Shown here one piece after another: positions 9,382-18,602 of a stretch of 64,000 bases of DNA (within the stretch, counting starts at the first letter, position 1; every line of letters begins with the position of its first letter). The stretch spans positions 18,365 through 82,364 of the forward strand of contig NZMJ01000119.1 of NCBI GenBank assembly GCA_002692855.1, written 5' to 3'. The stretch comes from Maricaulis sp. (GTDB lineage Bacteria; Pseudomonadota; Alphaproteobacteria; Caulobacterales; Maricaulaceae). The notes under the pieces were generated by a model. It made no database searches. It saw only the letters and a program-made list of their open reading frames with translations, and had not been told where the DNA came from. The position numbers and the translations under genes were made by a program.

Positions 9382-10259
9382 GCGGTCTTTTCGGTCTCGC
9401 GGACGGCCGGAGCCGGGACCGGTCCCTTTTTCCAGGCGCGCCAGACCAGCCACGCGCCGATCACGATCATCGGGATCGATAGCAGCATCCCCATCGTCAC
9501 ATAGCCTTGCAGGGCTTCGGGCATGTGCCGGTCAGGCTCGCGCACGGTTTCCAGCAGCGCGCGCGACAGGCCGTAGACCAGGAGGAACAGGCCGGAATTC
9601 ATGCCCGGTCTCGCCAGCGAGCGGAAACGCCACGTGGCGATGTTGATGACGGTGAAGATCAGCACGCCTTCAAGCGCGGCTTCGTAAAGCTGGCTCGGAT
9701 GGCGGCAGGCCCCGCTGGGGTCGCCGGCAAACTGCATGCCCCACGGCAACTCGGTCGGGCGTCCCCACAATTCGCCATTGATGAAGTTTGCAACCCGCCC
9801 GAAGAACAGGCCGATCGGCGTCACGACGGCGGCGGCATCGGCCACCCGGAACAGGTCCAGCTTGCGCGCACGGCATGTAAAGAACAGGGCCAGCGCCACG
9901 CCGATCAGCCCGCCATGAAAGGACATTCCGCCTTCCACAATGCCGGTGAACACCCACAGCGGGCGCTCCCAGATCGCGTCGGTCTGGTAGAACAGGACAT
10001 AGCCCAGCCGCCCGCCGGCCACGACGCCGATCGTGACCCACAGCAGCAGGTCGTCGATATCCTCGACATTGAACGGCGTGCCGCGCGGCGGGATCCCCTT
10101 GGGGACGTAAAGCTTCGGCCGCCGCGACAACGCCACCATGTAGCGCCAGCCCAGGAGCAGGCCCGCAATGTACGCCACCGCGTACCAGCGCAGGGCAAAC
10201 GGCCCGATCTCGAAGATGATCGGATCGATCAGCGTAAAGGGGGGAATGCATTGCGTCAT
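9378..10259 (-). CDS. lgt: Prolipoprotein diacylglyceryl transferase
   Basis: Transfers diacylglycerol from phosphatidylglycerol to the lipobox cysteine of prolipoproteins in the inner membrane. About seven hydrophobic segments are visible. The Lgt signature is GRVANFINGELWGRP (about 147-161), and the essential His region is GGMSFHGGLIG (about 106-116). The start is ATG 10259 (MTQCIPPFTLIDP), matching the family; 12 upstream codons are non-homologous. It heads the lgt-midA unit and is divergent from the ubiK-like gene. Several lipobox proteins in this window (32681, 50518, 61720) would be substrates. Confidence 0.96.
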   Translation of the reverse strand: MTQCIPPFTLIDPIIFEIGPFALRWYAVAYIAGLLLGWRYMVALSRRPKLYVPKGIPPRGTPFNVEDIDDLLLWVTIGVVAGGRLGYVLFYQTDAIWERPLWVFTGIVEGGMSFHGGLIGVALALFFTCRARKLDLFRVADAAAVVTPIGLFFGRVANFINGELWGRPTELPWGMQFAGDPSGACRHPSQLYEAALEGVLIFTVINIATWRFRSLARPGMNSGLFLLVYGLSRALLETVREPDRHMPEALQGYVTMGMLLSIPMIVIGAWLVWRAWKKGPVPAPAVRETEKTA

Positions 10260-10354
10260 GGCGCGTCCAGGTGTCCCGTGTCCGTTCCGCCGCATTGCGT
10301 CGCGGGGTGTGGCAACGCATATAGGAGGCTGAACACTTAGCCAATGGCACTGGT

Positions 10355-10711
10355 ATGCAGACCCGTAACCCGTTTCTCAACGACTTCGCAGAACTCATGA
10401 GCGATGCCTTCGCCGCGGCACAGGCTGCGGGCGGCGAGGCCAAGACGGCCTTCAAGGCCCAGATGCACCGCGTTCTTGCCGAGATGGACCTCGTCGAGCG
10501 CGAGGAGTTCGAGGCCGCCCGTGACATGGCGGTGGCAGCGCGGGCGGAAAACGAAGCCCTGGCGAAGCGCGTCGAGGCGCTTGAAGCTGCGCTGAAAAAG
10601 ACAACGGCCAAGACCGCCACCAAGCCGGCCAAGTCCGCGGCACCGGAGCGTCCGCGCTCCGGAACGCGTACCCCGCCGGCGCGCAAGGCCGCGAAGCCGA
10701 AAAAAGACTGA
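10355..10711 (+). CDS. UbiK/YqiC-like accessory factor (BMFP domain)
   Basis: Small coiled-coil protein related to E. coli UbiK, an accessory factor of the aerobic ubiquinone-synthesis complex with membrane-fusogenic activity. Residues 1-85 form the BMFP region: NPFLNDFAELMSDAF is an amphipathic helix and VEREEFEAARDMAVAARAEN begins a coiled coil. The C-terminal 35 residues are a low-complexity Lys/Ala/Pro-rich tail. No strong ribosome-binding site is visible before ATG 10355. It is divergent from lgt and precedes the ybjN-like gene and proC. Confidence 0.85.
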   Translation: MQTRNPFLNDFAELMSDAFAAAQAAGGEAKTAFKAQMHRVLAEMDLVEREEFEAARDMAVAARAENEALAKRVEALEAALKKTTAKTATKPAKSAAPERPRSGTRTPPARKAAKPKKD

Positions 10712-10829
10712 CTTCACCGTCATCCACAGGTTGGACCAGAGGCGCGGTTGCGTGTGCTCTGGGAACAGCCCTACCGTCTTGCTGAGAGGCGCGATTCGAC
10801 CGCGCCTTCAAAGGAGGGGACCCCCCGCA

Positions 10830-11330
10830 ATGGAACTGGCTCCCGAACTGACCCATTCCGTCATCGACCCGCTCGACTCCGTCGAGCAGGCGGTGATCGG
10901 CGAACAATTGCCCTACGAACGCGATGACGCGGGCGAATTGCACATGAGTGCGCCCGGCGCATGGCGTGACCACCAGCTCTGGTTTGCGTGGCGTCCCGAG
11001 CTGGAAGCCATCCACATCTGCTCCAGCCTCGATCTGAAAACGCCGCCCAACCGCTTTCGCGAAGTGTGCGAACTGGTCGCGCGCCTGAACGAGAAGCTCT
11101 GGTTCGGGCATTTCGACGTCTGGGCCGAGGATGGCGGCATCCTTTATCGCCATGCCGTGCCGCTGCCGCCGGGCGAATCCCTGTCGCCGGGTCAGGCGAC
11201 GGCCCTCATCCAGGCTGCGCGTGAAGCCGGAGACCGCTTCTACCCGGCCTTCCAGTATCTCGTCTGGGGTGGAAAATCGGTCGATGAGGCGGCGCAGGCC
11301 GCGATGTTCGAAACCGCTGGTGAGGCATGA
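10830..11330 (+). CDS. YbjN domain-containing protein
   Basis: A 166-residue cytosolic protein with the YbjN / type III secretion chaperone-like fold (residues about 25-150; features such as DLKTPPNRFREVCELVARLNE). The molecular function of the family is poorly defined. The start is ATG 10830 (MELAPELTH), with the strong site AAGGAGGGG (10811-10819) 10 nt upstream; the open frame upstream is not coding-like. The stop overlaps the proC start (ATGA), so the two are translationally coupled. Confidence 0.85.
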   Translation: MELAPELTHSVIDPLDSVEQAVIGEQLPYERDDAGELHMSAPGAWRDHQLWFAWRPELEAIHICSSLDLKTPPNRFREVCELVARLNEKLWFGHFDVWAEDGGILYRHAVPLPPGESLSPGQATALIQAAREAGDRFYPAFQYLVWGGKSVDEAAQAAMFETAGEA

Positions 11331-12163
11331 GCGACACCGCCAAACCATCGAAGACGGTTCTTATCGGGGCCGGCCGCATGGGCTCGGCGCTGGCGGCTGG
11401 CTGGCTCAAGAAGGGTGGCGCCGTCACTCCGGAAAACCTGCTGATCGTCGATCCGGGCCGCAACGAACATTGCAAGGCCCTGGTGTCGAAACACGGCCTG
11501 AAACGCGTGCCCGAACTGGGCCCGCGCATGGCCAAGGACGTTTCCCTCGTCGTGCTCGGCGTCAAGCCGCAGAAGTTCGACGAGGTCGCTCCGGTCCTGA
11601 ACGACATCCTGCCCGAGGACACGGCGATCGTGTCGGTCATTGCCGGAATCAGCGTCCGGCGGCTGCGCACGGCCTTCGGCGATCGGCCAATCGTGCGGGC
11701 CATGCCCAACACGCCGGCCTCGATCGGCAAGGGGATCACCGTTGCCATCGCCAACGATGTCCCGGCGGCGATCAAGCGCCGGGCCGAAAAGCTCCTGAAG
11801 GTCGGGGGTCCGGTAGAATGGATCACGGATGAGCGGCACATGGGTGCGGTCACGGCGCTTTCGGGATCAGGTCCGGCCTATGTCTTCCTGCTGGCCGAGA
11901 CGATGGCGGCGGCAGGATTTGCCGAAGGCCTGCCGCGCGAACTGGCCGAACGCCTGGCGCGCGAGACCATTATCGGCGCGGCCGCCCTGCTGGCGGAGTC
12001 TCCGGACAGCCCGGCGGATCTGCGCCGCGCCGTCACGTCGCCGGGCGGCACCACCCAGGCTGCGCTCGACGTTTTGATGACCGGACTGCCGGACCTGATG
12101 CGCAACGCCATTTCCGCTGCCGAGCGGCAGTCCCGCAAGCTCGGCAACGAAAACGGCCGCTGA
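11327..12163 (+). CDS. proC: Pyrroline-5-carboxylate reductase
   Basis: Last step of proline synthesis: NAD(P)H-dependent reduction of pyrroline-5-carboxylate. The N-terminal Rossmann motif is LIGAGRMGSALAAGW (about 12-26). MPNTPASIGKGITV and VTALSGSGPAYVFLL are the characteristic internal motifs, and SPGGTTQAALDVL lies in the C-terminal dimerisation domain. Length 278 aa is normal. Overlaps the ybjN-like gene by 4 nt and ends 5 bp from the convergent secreted-protein gene. Confidence 0.95.
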   Translation: MSDTAKPSKTVLIGAGRMGSALAAGWLKKGGAVTPENLLIVDPGRNEHCKALVSKHGLKRVPELGPRMAKDVSLVVLGVKPQKFDEVAPVLNDILPEDTAIVSVIAGISVRRLRTAFGDRPIVRAMPNTPASIGKGITVAIANDVPAAIKRRAEKLLKVGGPVEWITDERHMGAVTALSGSGPAYVFLLAETMAAAGFAEGLPRELAERLARETIIGAAALLAESPDSPADLRRAVTSPGGTTQAALDVLMTGLPDLMRNAISAAERQSRKLGNENGR

Positions 12164-12168
12164 ACGCT

Positions 12169-12588
12169 TTAGCGCGGCTGACCGGTCCAGCTGTCGGTGG
12201 CGTCGCTATGGCATGAGCCGGTATGCGCCACGAAGCCGGTCGGGAAGCCGCCGGTGGTGAAGGTCATCTCGACCCGGCCCCAGACATTCGAAGTCTGGTC
12301 GTCTTCCATGACGATCGAGACATCGCAGGTCCAGCCGGCACGAGCGGGATGGGTCGCGATCCAGTATCCGTTAAAGACGCCGCGGCGATTGTCGTAATTG
12401 CCGCCGAGTCCGCGCACATAGACACGCAACTCGCCATAGCGCGGATGCATCTGCTGCAGCACGGCCGTGCTGCCCTGGTCTTCAAGATAGACGACCATGC
12501 CGGCGTTCGAATCCCAGACCTCGTCCGCAACTGCCGGTGCCGACACGCAGGCGCACGCTGCCAGGGCAGTCATTGCAATCTTTCTCAT
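12169..12588 (-). CDS. Small secreted protein of unknown function
   Basis: A 139-residue protein with a clear signal peptide (MRKIAMTALAACACVSAPAVA) and a strong GGGGGG ribosome-binding site directly upstream. The mature part has two cysteines (WTCDVS and GSCHSD) that probably form a disulfide, and many Gly and aromatic residues, suggesting a small beta-rich periplasmic domain. No family is recognised. Monocistronic, convergent with proC. Confidence 0.7.
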   Translation of the reverse strand: MRKIAMTALAACACVSAPAVADEVWDSNAGMVVYLEDQGSTAVLQQMHPRYGELRVYVRGLGGNYDNRRGVFNGYWIATHPARAGWTCDVSIVMEDDQTSNVWGRVEMTFTTGGFPTGFVAHTGSCHSDATDSWTGQPR

Positions 12589-12652
12589 GTTTCCCCCCTA
12601 AATTATTGATCTTCAAAGCCTAGAGGTTAGGGCGGGGTGGGGCAAGGCAACC

Positions 12653-13123
12653 CTACCAATGCCCGTCCGGCTTGGCGCTGCCCTTCAGTTCGGCCAGTCG
12701 CCGCCTGACACCGCCCACCGTGCCTTCGGGCAGGGCGTCGGGTGCGAACCAGCCTGTCTCGGCGATTTCGTGGTGGGCGGTCATGTCGCACGGCGTCCAG
12801 CCGCGCACCCGGAACAGGGCGACGTGATCGCCCCTGAAGACACGCTCATTGAGATAAATACCCAGGAGTTCGGGCGGGCCGGACGGCACGACTCCGCCTT
12901 CCTCGGCGAGTTCCTTGATGATCGCCTGTTCCAGCGTTTCGCCGCGCTCCACGCCGCCGCCCGGAAAGTGCCAGCCGGCAACATAGGTATGGCGCACGAG
13001 CAGGATCTCGCCGCGTTCATTCTCCACCAGGCCGCGCACACCAAGCGTCATGCCGCGCCGCATCCGCCACCAGCGCTGGACGAGGGGGCGGGCGAGGGGT
13101 TCAGCCAGAATTCGAAGACTCAT
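12653..13123 (-). CDS. Nudix hydrolase
   Basis: A 156-residue Nudix-fold hydrolase of a nucleoside diphosphate linked substrate. The Nudix box spans about 56-78 as G-x5-E-x7-K-E-L-x-E-E-x-G-V: the usual Arg before the first Glu is Lys here, a conservative change, while all metal-binding Glu residues remain. It resembles ADP-ribose pyrophosphatase-like members with an N-terminal basic helix (WWRMRRGMTLG). Start ATG 13123 follows AGGAAA at good spacing. Substrate is not readable. Confidence 0.85.
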   Translation of the reverse strand: MSLRILAEPLARPLVQRWWRMRRGMTLGVRGLVENERGEILLVRHTYVAGWHFPGGGVERGETLEQAIIKELAEEGGVVPSGPPELLGIYLNERVFRGDHVALFRVRGWTPCDMTAHHEIAETGWFAPDALPEGTVGGVRRRLAELKGSAKPDGHW

Positions 13124-13222
13124 CGCATTTCCTGTTACGGCCTGAATTCCACCGCTAGCCCGCGCTGCGTGTCCGGGTTATGAACCGTGCCAAGTCTGTC
13201 ACTTTGCCCGAGGGGAAATCGC

Positions 13223-13303
13223 ATGGCCGCCCTTTATGCCATTCTGATCTGCGCCGGTGTGTTCGCACTGCTGAACCTTATCGAATACAAGCGTCTCGAC
13301 TAG
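13223..13303 (+). CDS. Putative 26-residue membrane microprotein
   Basis: The ATG at 13223 is preceded by GAGGGG 7 nt upstream (13210-13215) and opens a 26-codon frame ending at TAG 13301. The peptide is one hydrophobic helix (ALYAILICAGVFALLNLI) followed by the polar end EYKRLD, the layout of a single-pass small membrane protein with a cytosolic tail. It lies 21 bp upstream of the cation antiporter gene on the same strand, so it may be cotranslated or associate with it. Coding status is inferred from the ribosome-binding site and the membrane-like composition only. Confidence 0.5.
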   Translation: MAALYAILICAGVFALLNLIEYKRLD

Positions 13304-13324
13304 AGCCGACGGCACCGGCCCGGC

Positions 13325-14365
13325 ATGTCGCTTCTCGTTTCCTTCGCCCTTATTCTCGGGGGCATCGTCCTCCTCCTGTTCGGTGGAGATTTCCTGATTC
13401 GCGGTGCCACGGCGCTGGCGCGGAAGTGGAATATCCCGTCCCTGCTGATCGGTCTGACGATTGTCGCCTTCGGCACGTCAGCGCCTGAACTCGTCGTCTC
13501 GATTGATGCCGCGCTGTCGGGTTTCCCCGGCCTCGCCCTCGGCAATATCGTCGGTTCGAACATCGCCAACGTGCTGTTCGTTCTGGGGCTTCCCGCACTG
13601 TTCGGCGCCATTGCGACGAGCGCGCCGGGCGTCAAGCGTAATGCGGTTTTTGCCCTTCTGGCGGCCGGTGCGCTGGTCTTTACGGCGCGCGACGGTGCGA
13701 TCTCGCTGGTCGAGGGCGGGCTGCTGTTCGCCCTGGTGGTGATCTTCGTCGCCTATATGGGCCTGCTGGCCCGCCGCAAGCCGGACGACCCCCTGCTCGC
13801 CGAACTGATCGAGGCTGACCACGCACCCGGCCTGCCGCAATCGGTCGCGACGATCACCGTCTTCCTGTTGATCGGCCTCGTCGCGCTGCCCATCGGCGCG
13901 CACATGATCGTCAATGGTGGCACCAATGCCGCCGCCCTGATGGGTGTGCCTGACGCCGTCATCGGCCTCACTGCCGTTGCCATCGGCACCTCCTTGCCGG
14001 AGCTGGCTGCGGTCATGGTCGCGGTCATCCGCCGCAATGCCGACCTCGCCATCGGCAATGTGCTCGGCTCCAACATCTTCAACATTTTCGCGGTTGGCGG
14101 CGGTGCGGCAATCGCGACAGGCGTGACCGGCCAGTCCCTGTCGGTTCCCGAGCAGATCCTCGGCTTCGACATCTGGGTCATGGTCGCCGCCTCGGTCATC
14201 CTGACCGGCCTGGTCCTCGTCAAACGCCCGATTGGCCGCGTGATCGGCCTCGTCTTCTTCGCCGGCTACATCGCCTATATCGTCGCCCTGGCAGTGATGT
14301 ATCCGGTCAATCTCGAAGCGGTGGGCGATCAACTCGAAGCCGAGATCGAGGAGGTCACCGAATGA
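13325..14365 (+). CDS. Calcium/sodium antiporter (YrbG-like, CaCA family)
   Basis: Inner-membrane cation:Ca2+ exchanger of 346 aa. The two inverted CaCA repeats are visible: alpha-1 contains VAFGTSAPELVVS (about 44-56) with GNIVGSNIANVL, and alpha-2 contains VAIGTSLPELAAVMV (about 219-233) with GNVLGSNIFNIF; their acidic residues coordinate the ion. About ten membrane segments. The 3' end overlaps the DsrE-like gene by 4 nt (ATGA), so the two are coupled. The two secreted EF-hand proteins earlier in the window suggest calcium matters to this cell, but no direct link is shown. Confidence 0.92.
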   Translation: MSLLVSFALILGGIVLLLFGGDFLIRGATALARKWNIPSLLIGLTIVAFGTSAPELVVSIDAALSGFPGLALGNIVGSNIANVLFVLGLPALFGAIATSAPGVKRNAVFALLAAGALVFTARDGAISLVEGGLLFALVVIFVAYMGLLARRKPDDPLLAELIEADHAPGLPQSVATITVFLLIGLVALPIGAHMIVNGGTNAAALMGVPDAVIGLTAVAIGTSLPELAAVMVAVIRRNADLAIGNVLGSNIFNIFAVGGGAAIATGVTGQSLSVPEQILGFDIWVMVAASVILTGLVLVKRPIGRVIGLVFFAGYIAYIVALAVMYPVNLEAVGDQLEAEIEEVTE

Positions 14366-14904
14366 TCCGTCTTCTGACGCTGTTTGCTGCCCTATCGCTG
14401 ACCCCGGCGGCCATCGCCGGGCCGGACGACTTCACCTATGGCCCGGTCTTCTCCGAATACGGGCGGGTCGCCGACGTGCCGGACGCCGAAGTCCTGCCCG
14501 AAGGAACGGTCATGCGGGTGGCGTTCGATGTCACCGACGCAGCCGATCCCGGCGAGATCAACCGGCGTTTCGACAGTGCGGCGCGCTTCATCAACATGCA
14601 TGCGCGGGCCGGCCTCGAACCGATGGATGTCGAAGTCGCGATCGTCATTCACGGCAGCGCCGTGGGCGATGTGACGAATGCAGACTGGTATGGCGAGCGG
14701 CATGACGGCGCTGAAAACGCCAATGCCGAGCTGGTCCGTCAGCTGATCGATCTGGGCGGTGTGCGCTTCATCGTCTGCGGCCAGTCGGCCACCTTCCAGG
14801 ACGTGTCGGGCGAAGACCTGTTGCCGGGCGTCGAAATGGCGCTGTCCGCGATGACGGCCCACGCCCTGCTGCAACAGGACGGTTATACGCTGAACCCGTT
14901 CTGA
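14362..14904 (+). CDS. Exported DsrE-like protein
   Basis: A 180-residue protein with a signal peptide (MIRLLTLFAALSLTPAAIAG) followed by a DsrE/DsrF-like sulfur-relay fold. The single conserved cysteine lies in RFIVCGQSATF (about 133-143), the usual position in periplasmic DsrE relatives, which may take part in sulfur or redox chemistry. VAIVIHGSAV is the preceding beta strand typical of the fold. Translationally coupled to the antiporter; function of the pair unknown. Confidence 0.75.
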   Translation: MIRLLTLFAALSLTPAAIAGPDDFTYGPVFSEYGRVADVPDAEVLPEGTVMRVAFDVTDAADPGEINRRFDSAARFINMHARAGLEPMDVEVAIVIHGSAVGDVTNADWYGERHDGAENANAELVRQLIDLGGVRFIVCGQSATFQDVSGEDLLPGVEMALSAMTAHALLQQDGYTLNPF

Positions 14905-14911
14905 GCGGGGC

Positions 14912-15313
14912 TTACTTCTTGCGGAAGCGCGTCAGGCCGACGGACTCGGCCTCCTTGTAAACATCCATCTTGCGGGTCGTGACCGCCGCCGCCAGAACCG
15001 CGTCGGGGGCCAGCGCAGCGTCGAGGATGGCGCCGCACAGCGATTCCTGCAGGTCGAAGCGATGGTCGTTCAGTTCGCGGATCGCGTTGAACAGATAATC
15101 ATAGTCCACGACCGTCTCGATCCGGTCTGACCCGTCCCAGCCCTTGGCCGAAACCACCGTCACGACGTCGATGCGCACCCGCTGGCGGCGGCCGCGTTCG
15201 TGGTCATGGATGCCGATCTCGACCTCCACCACGACACCGTCGAGCCGGTAGACGAAGACATCATCGCCGCCTGACTGGGTCAGCGCGTCTTCAATGATCT
15301 GGGCGAGATTCAC
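14912..15313 (-). CDS. Dihydroneopterin aldolase-like protein (FolB family)
   Basis: A 133-residue tunnelling-fold enzyme. VEVEIGIHDHERGRRQRVRID (from about 28) is the FolB signature with its substrate-binding region, and ETVVDYDYLFNAIREL follows as in dihydroneopterin aldolases/epimerases of folate synthesis. The start is GTG 15313, which overlaps the stop of the upstream SDR gene (GTGA). Overlap with a FolM-like reductase argues for a role in folate or related pterin metabolism. Convergent with the DsrE-like gene, 7 bp apart. Confidence 0.82.
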   Translation of the reverse strand: MNLAQIIEDALTQSGGDDVFVYRLDGVVVEVEIGIHDHERGRRQRVRIDVVTVVSAKGWDGSDRIETVVDYDYLFNAIRELNDHRFDLQESLCGAILDAALAPDAVLAAAVTTRKMDVYKEAESVGLTRFRKK

Positions 15314-16074
15314 TGGCCGTCCTCCGTGGCGCGCGGATCGAACATCACGTCGCGCGGACGGGGGTCGAGATGCTGCCCGCCGTCAATCGTCACCGTCTCG
15401 CCCGTCATGGCCGGGGTCGCAAGGATGAAGCGCACCGCGCGCACGATGTCGTCGGGCTCCGCGCCGCCGCGCATCGGGTTCATGGCATGCGCCTTTTCGA
15501 ACGCGCCCCGGCTCTGCCCGCCGGAGGGCAGGGTGATGCCCGGCGCAATCGCATTGACGCGCACGGCGGGGGCGAGCGCCATGGCCAGGGTCTGTGTCGC
15601 GGCGTGCAGGCCGGCCTTCGCCAGCGTGTAGGAGAAGAAGTCCGGGTTGAGGTTGAACAGTTTCTGGTCGAGCAGGTTGATGATGCAACCCGACGCCCGT
15701 CCGGTGTGGGCCTTCGCCATTTCCGATGCCAGCAGAACGGGCGCCATCAGATTGACCTTGAGCGCGGTCAGGAGGCTGTCCGGGGAGACGCTGGCGGGGT
15801 CGTCGTGCTCGAACACCGACGCGGAATTGATCAGCGCGTCGACGCGGCCCAGTGTCGACAGAAAATCGCGAATGCCGTCACTGTCCGACAGGTCGAACCC
15901 GGCGGTCCGTGCCGCCCCGCCGGTCTCGCGGACATCGGCAGCCACGGCTTCGGCCTCGGCCAGCGACGTGTTGTAATGGACGATGACTTCCCAGCCGTCT
16001 GCGCCCAGTCCGCGGGCAATGGCTGCACCGAGACGCTTGCCTGCACCCGTCACGAGGGCGATTTTACTGGCCAT
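15310..16074 (-). CDS. SDR-family oxidoreductase, FolM/pteridine reductase-like
   Basis: A 254-residue short-chain dehydrogenase. The start is ATG 16074 ([10 protein letters not shown]); the upstream frame is not SDR-like. Cofactor motif TGAGKRLG (about 9-16), catalytic YTLAK (about 156-160) and PGITLPSG after it are present. The Arg in GAGKRLG and the VNAIAPG segment resemble pteridine reductases and dihydromonapterin reductase FolM. Coupled to the FolB-like gene by a 4-nt overlap, which supports pterin reduction as its role; substrate is inference. Its start codon overlaps the region upstream of divergent uvrC. Confidence 0.8.
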   Translation of the reverse strand: MASKIALVTGAGKRLGAAIARGLGADGWEVIVHYNTSLAEAEAVAADVRETGGAARTAGFDLSDSDGIRDFLSTLGRVDALINSASVFEHDDPASVSPDSLLTALKVNLMAPVLLASEMAKAHTGRASGCIINLLDQKLFNLNPDFFSYTLAKAGLHAATQTLAMALAPAVRVNAIAPGITLPSGGQSRGAFEKAHAMNPMRGGAEPDDIVRAVRFILATPAMTGETVTIDGGQHLDPRPRDVMFDPRATEDGQ

Positions 16075-16102
16075 GAAAGCCTCCCGTCCTGAACGCCCGC
16101 CG

Positions 16103-17983
16103 ATGGATGCGGCTGACAGCCCCGCTCCGTCTCCGGAAGGGGCCGAAAACCTGTCCGGTCCCGATATCATTGCGGGCTATGTGAAAAACCTGCCCGGCAA
16201 GCCGGGGGTTTACCGCATGTTCGGGGCGGATGGCGAGGTGCTGTATGTCGGCAAGGCGCGCAATCTGAAGAATCGGGTCGCGAACTACGCCAAGTCGGGC
16301 GGGCACACGAACCGCATCGCGCTGATGATCTCGCTGACACGGTCGATGGAATTCGTCGTCACGGCGACCGAGACCGAGGCGCTGCTGCTGGAAGCCAACC
16401 TCATCAAGCGGCTCAAGCCCCGCTTCAACATCATCCTGCGCGATGACAAGTCCTTCCCCTACATCCTCATCCGCACCGGTCACGACGCGCCGCAGATCAC
16501 GAAGCATCGCGGCTCGCGCAAGGCGAAGGGCGAGTATTTCGGCCCCTTCGCCAGCGCCGGCGCGGTCAACCGGACGCTGAACACGCTGCAGAAGGCCTTC
16601 CTCCTGCGCACCTGCACCGACAGCGTCTACGAGGGCCGGTCGCGCCCCTGCATGCTCTATCAGATCAAGCGCTGCGCCGGGCCTTGCGTGGGGCTGATCG
16701 AGCCGGACGCCTACCGCGCCCTGGTCGGCGAGGCGGAGGCCTTCCTGCGCGGCAAGTCGAACGCGCTTCGCGAAGACCTCAGCGCCAAGATGCAGGCCGC
16801 GTCCGAGGCGCTTGATTTCGAGAGGGCAGCGAGCCTGCGCGACCGGATCAAGGCGATCGCCTCGGTCACGACCGACCAGGGCATCAATCCCGACGGGGTG
16901 GAGGAAGCCGACATCATCGCGCTCGCGCAGGAGGGCGGGAAGAGCTGCGTCCAGGTCTTCTTCTTCCGCGCCGGCCAGAACTGGGGCAACCAGTCCTTCT
17001 TCCCGCGCCATGAGCAGGACGCAGACCCGGCCGACGTCCTGTCGGCCTTCATCGCGCAATTCTATGATGATCGTCCGGCCCCGGCGCTGATCCTGACCTC
17101 GCACGCATTGCCCGATGGCGAACTGATCGCCGAGGCGCTGACGCTGCGCTCCAGCCGCAAGGTCACCGTCCACACGCCGTCGCGCGGGGAAAAGCGCAAG
17201 CTGGTCGCGCAGACCCGCCGCAACGCCGAGGAGGCGTTGACCCGCCGCATGTCGGAAAGCGCGTCTCAGGCCCAGCTTCTGAAAGGCGTCGCCAAGGTTT
17301 TCGCGCTGGCCGAACCGCCCCAGCGCATCGAGGTCTATGACAATTCCCACATCCAGGGGACCAACGCGCTGGGCGCGATGATCGTCGCCGGGCCGGAAGG
17401 CTTCACCAAGAATCACTATCGCCGCTTCAACATGAAGCCCGAGGATGTCGTCACGAACGACGACTTCGCGATGATGAACGCCATGCTGCGCCGCCGCTTT
17501 TCCCGGATGCTGAAGGAACAGGGCGAGGGGGCTCCGGTGCCCGACCTGGTGCTGATCGACGGCGGCAAGGGCCAGCTCTCGGCCGCGCGCGCCGTGATGG
17601 AGGAACTCGGCCTGACTGATATTCCGCTCGCCGCCATTGCCAAGGGGCCGGAGCGGGATGCGGGCCGCGAGGCCTTTTACATGGATGGCCGCGCGCCGTT
17701 CAAACTGCCGATGAACGACCCGGTGCTCTATTACCTCCAGCGCCTGCGCGACGAGGCCCACCGCTTTGCCATTGGCGGCCACCGCGCCAAGCGCGAACGC
17801 GCCATCCGCGACAACCCGCTCGACGGCATCCCCGGCGTCGGCCCGTCACGCAAAAAGGCATTGCTGGCGCATTTCGGATCGGCCAAGGCTGTGCGCGGTG
17901 CGGCGCTTTCCGATCTCGAAGGGGTGGAAGGCGTCTCCAAAGCCATGGCAAAACGTATCTATGACTGGTTCCGCGATGCTTAG
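16103..17983 (+). CDS. uvrC: Excinuclease ABC subunit C
   Basis: Makes the dual incisions in nucleotide excision repair with UvrA and UvrB. Domains in order: GIY-YIG nuclease ([12 protein letters not shown] to about 110), Cys cluster ([15 protein letters not shown]), UVR motif binding UvrB ([16 protein letters not shown]), RNase H-like 5' nuclease ([19 protein letters not shown]) and tandem helix-hairpin-helix ([17 protein letters not shown]). The start is uncertain: ATG 16103 gives a normal 626 aa, while ATG 16073 adds ten codons and would overlap the divergent SDR start. Neither has a strong ribosome-binding site. Overlaps pgsA by 8 nt. Confidence 0.95.
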   Translation: MDAADSPAPSPEGAENLSGPDIIAGYVKNLPGKPGVYRMFGADGEVLYVGKARNLKNRVANYAKSGGHTNRIALMISLTRSMEFVVTATETEALLLEANLIKRLKPRFNIILRDDKSFPYILIRTGHDAPQITKHRGSRKAKGEYFGPFASAGAVNRTLNTLQKAFLLRTCTDSVYEGRSRPCMLYQIKRCAGPCVGLIEPDAYRALVGEAEAFLRGKSNALREDLSAKMQAASEALDFERAASLRDRIKAIASVTTDQGINPDGVEEADIIALAQEGGKSCVQVFFFRAGQNWGNQSFFPRHEQDADPADVLSAFIAQFYDDRPAPALILTSHALPDGELIAEALTLRSSRKVTVHTPSRGEKRKLVAQTRRNAEEALTRRMSESASQAQLLKGVAKVFALAEPPQRIEVYDNSHIQGTNALGAMIVAGPEGFTKNHYRRFNMKPEDVVTNDDFAMMNAMLRRRFSRMLKEQGEGAPVPDLVLIDGGKGQLSAARAVMEELGLTDIPLAAIAKGPERDAGREAFYMDGRAPFKLPMNDPVLYYLQRLRDEAHRFAIGGHRAKRERAIRDNPLDGIPGVGPSRKKALLAHFGSAKAVRGAALSDLEGVEGVSKAMAKRIYDWFRDA

Positions 17984-18602
17984 ACAGCTGCCCAACGCCC
18001 TGACCGTGTTCCGTATCGCCGCCGCACCCGCGGGCGCAGTGATGATGATCCTCAGCTATGGCAGCGCCGAGGGCCGCCCGTTTGCCGGTTTCGACCTGTC
18101 GCCATTCCGGCACGAGGCCGGTGCCCTCGCGATTGCAGCCTTGGCGCTGTTTGTCGCGGCGGCGGTTACCGACCTGCTGGACGGATGGCTGGCGCGGGCG
18201 CTGGGTGCGGTGTCCCGTGCGGGGGCTCTGCTCGACCCCATCGCCGACAAGGTGTTCGTGGCCTTCTGGCTGTTTGTCTGGGTGTGGATCATCGGGCCGG
18301 CCCCGCTGGTGGTCGTGCCCGCCGCAGCGATCATTTCGCGCGACATCATGATGACCGTGCTGCGCCTGCAGCGCCTCGATCAGGAAATCGTCCCCATCCC
18401 GGTCAGTTTCGACGCCAAGATGAAGACGCTGATCGAATTCCTGATGCTGGCGCTGCCCTTCGTCGCCGGTTTCCTGGCGGCGAACGGCACGGCGGCAACC
18501 GACTGGTTCTTCATCGAGGCCTGGCTGTCGCTGCTGTGGTTCTCGGCAGCACTCAGCCTCTATACGGCCGCGCGCTATCTCTGGCCGAGGAAAGCGGCGT
18601 GA
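17976..18602 (+). CDS. pgsA: CDP-diacylglycerol--glycerol-3-phosphate 3-phosphatidyltransferase
   Basis: Commits CDP-diacylglycerol to phosphatidylglycerol synthesis in the inner membrane. The CDP-alcohol phosphotransferase motif is complete from DGWLAR (DG-x2-AR) through G-x3-D-x3-D (GALLDPIAD), about residues 67-89. About five membrane helices. The start ATG 17976 lies inside the end of uvrC (8-nt overlap), a common uvrC-pgsA arrangement. Its stop overlaps the next gene's GTG, so uvrC, pgsA and the two-component pair form one transcription unit. Confidence 0.94.
   Translation: MLRQLPNALTVFRIAAAPAGAVMMILSYGSAEGRPFAGFDLSPFRHEAGALAIAALALFVAAAVTDLLDGWLARALGAVSRAGALLDPIADKVFVAFWLFVWVWIIGPAPLVVVPAAAIISRDIMMTVLRLQRLDQEIVPIPVSFDAKMKTLIEFLMLALPFVAGFLAANGTAATDWFFIEAWLSLLWFSAALSLYTAARYLWPRKAA

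Noticed and set aside
10722..10730. DnaA-like TCATCCACA between the ubiK-like and ybjN-like genes
   Set aside because: One mismatch and solitary; no origin features around it.
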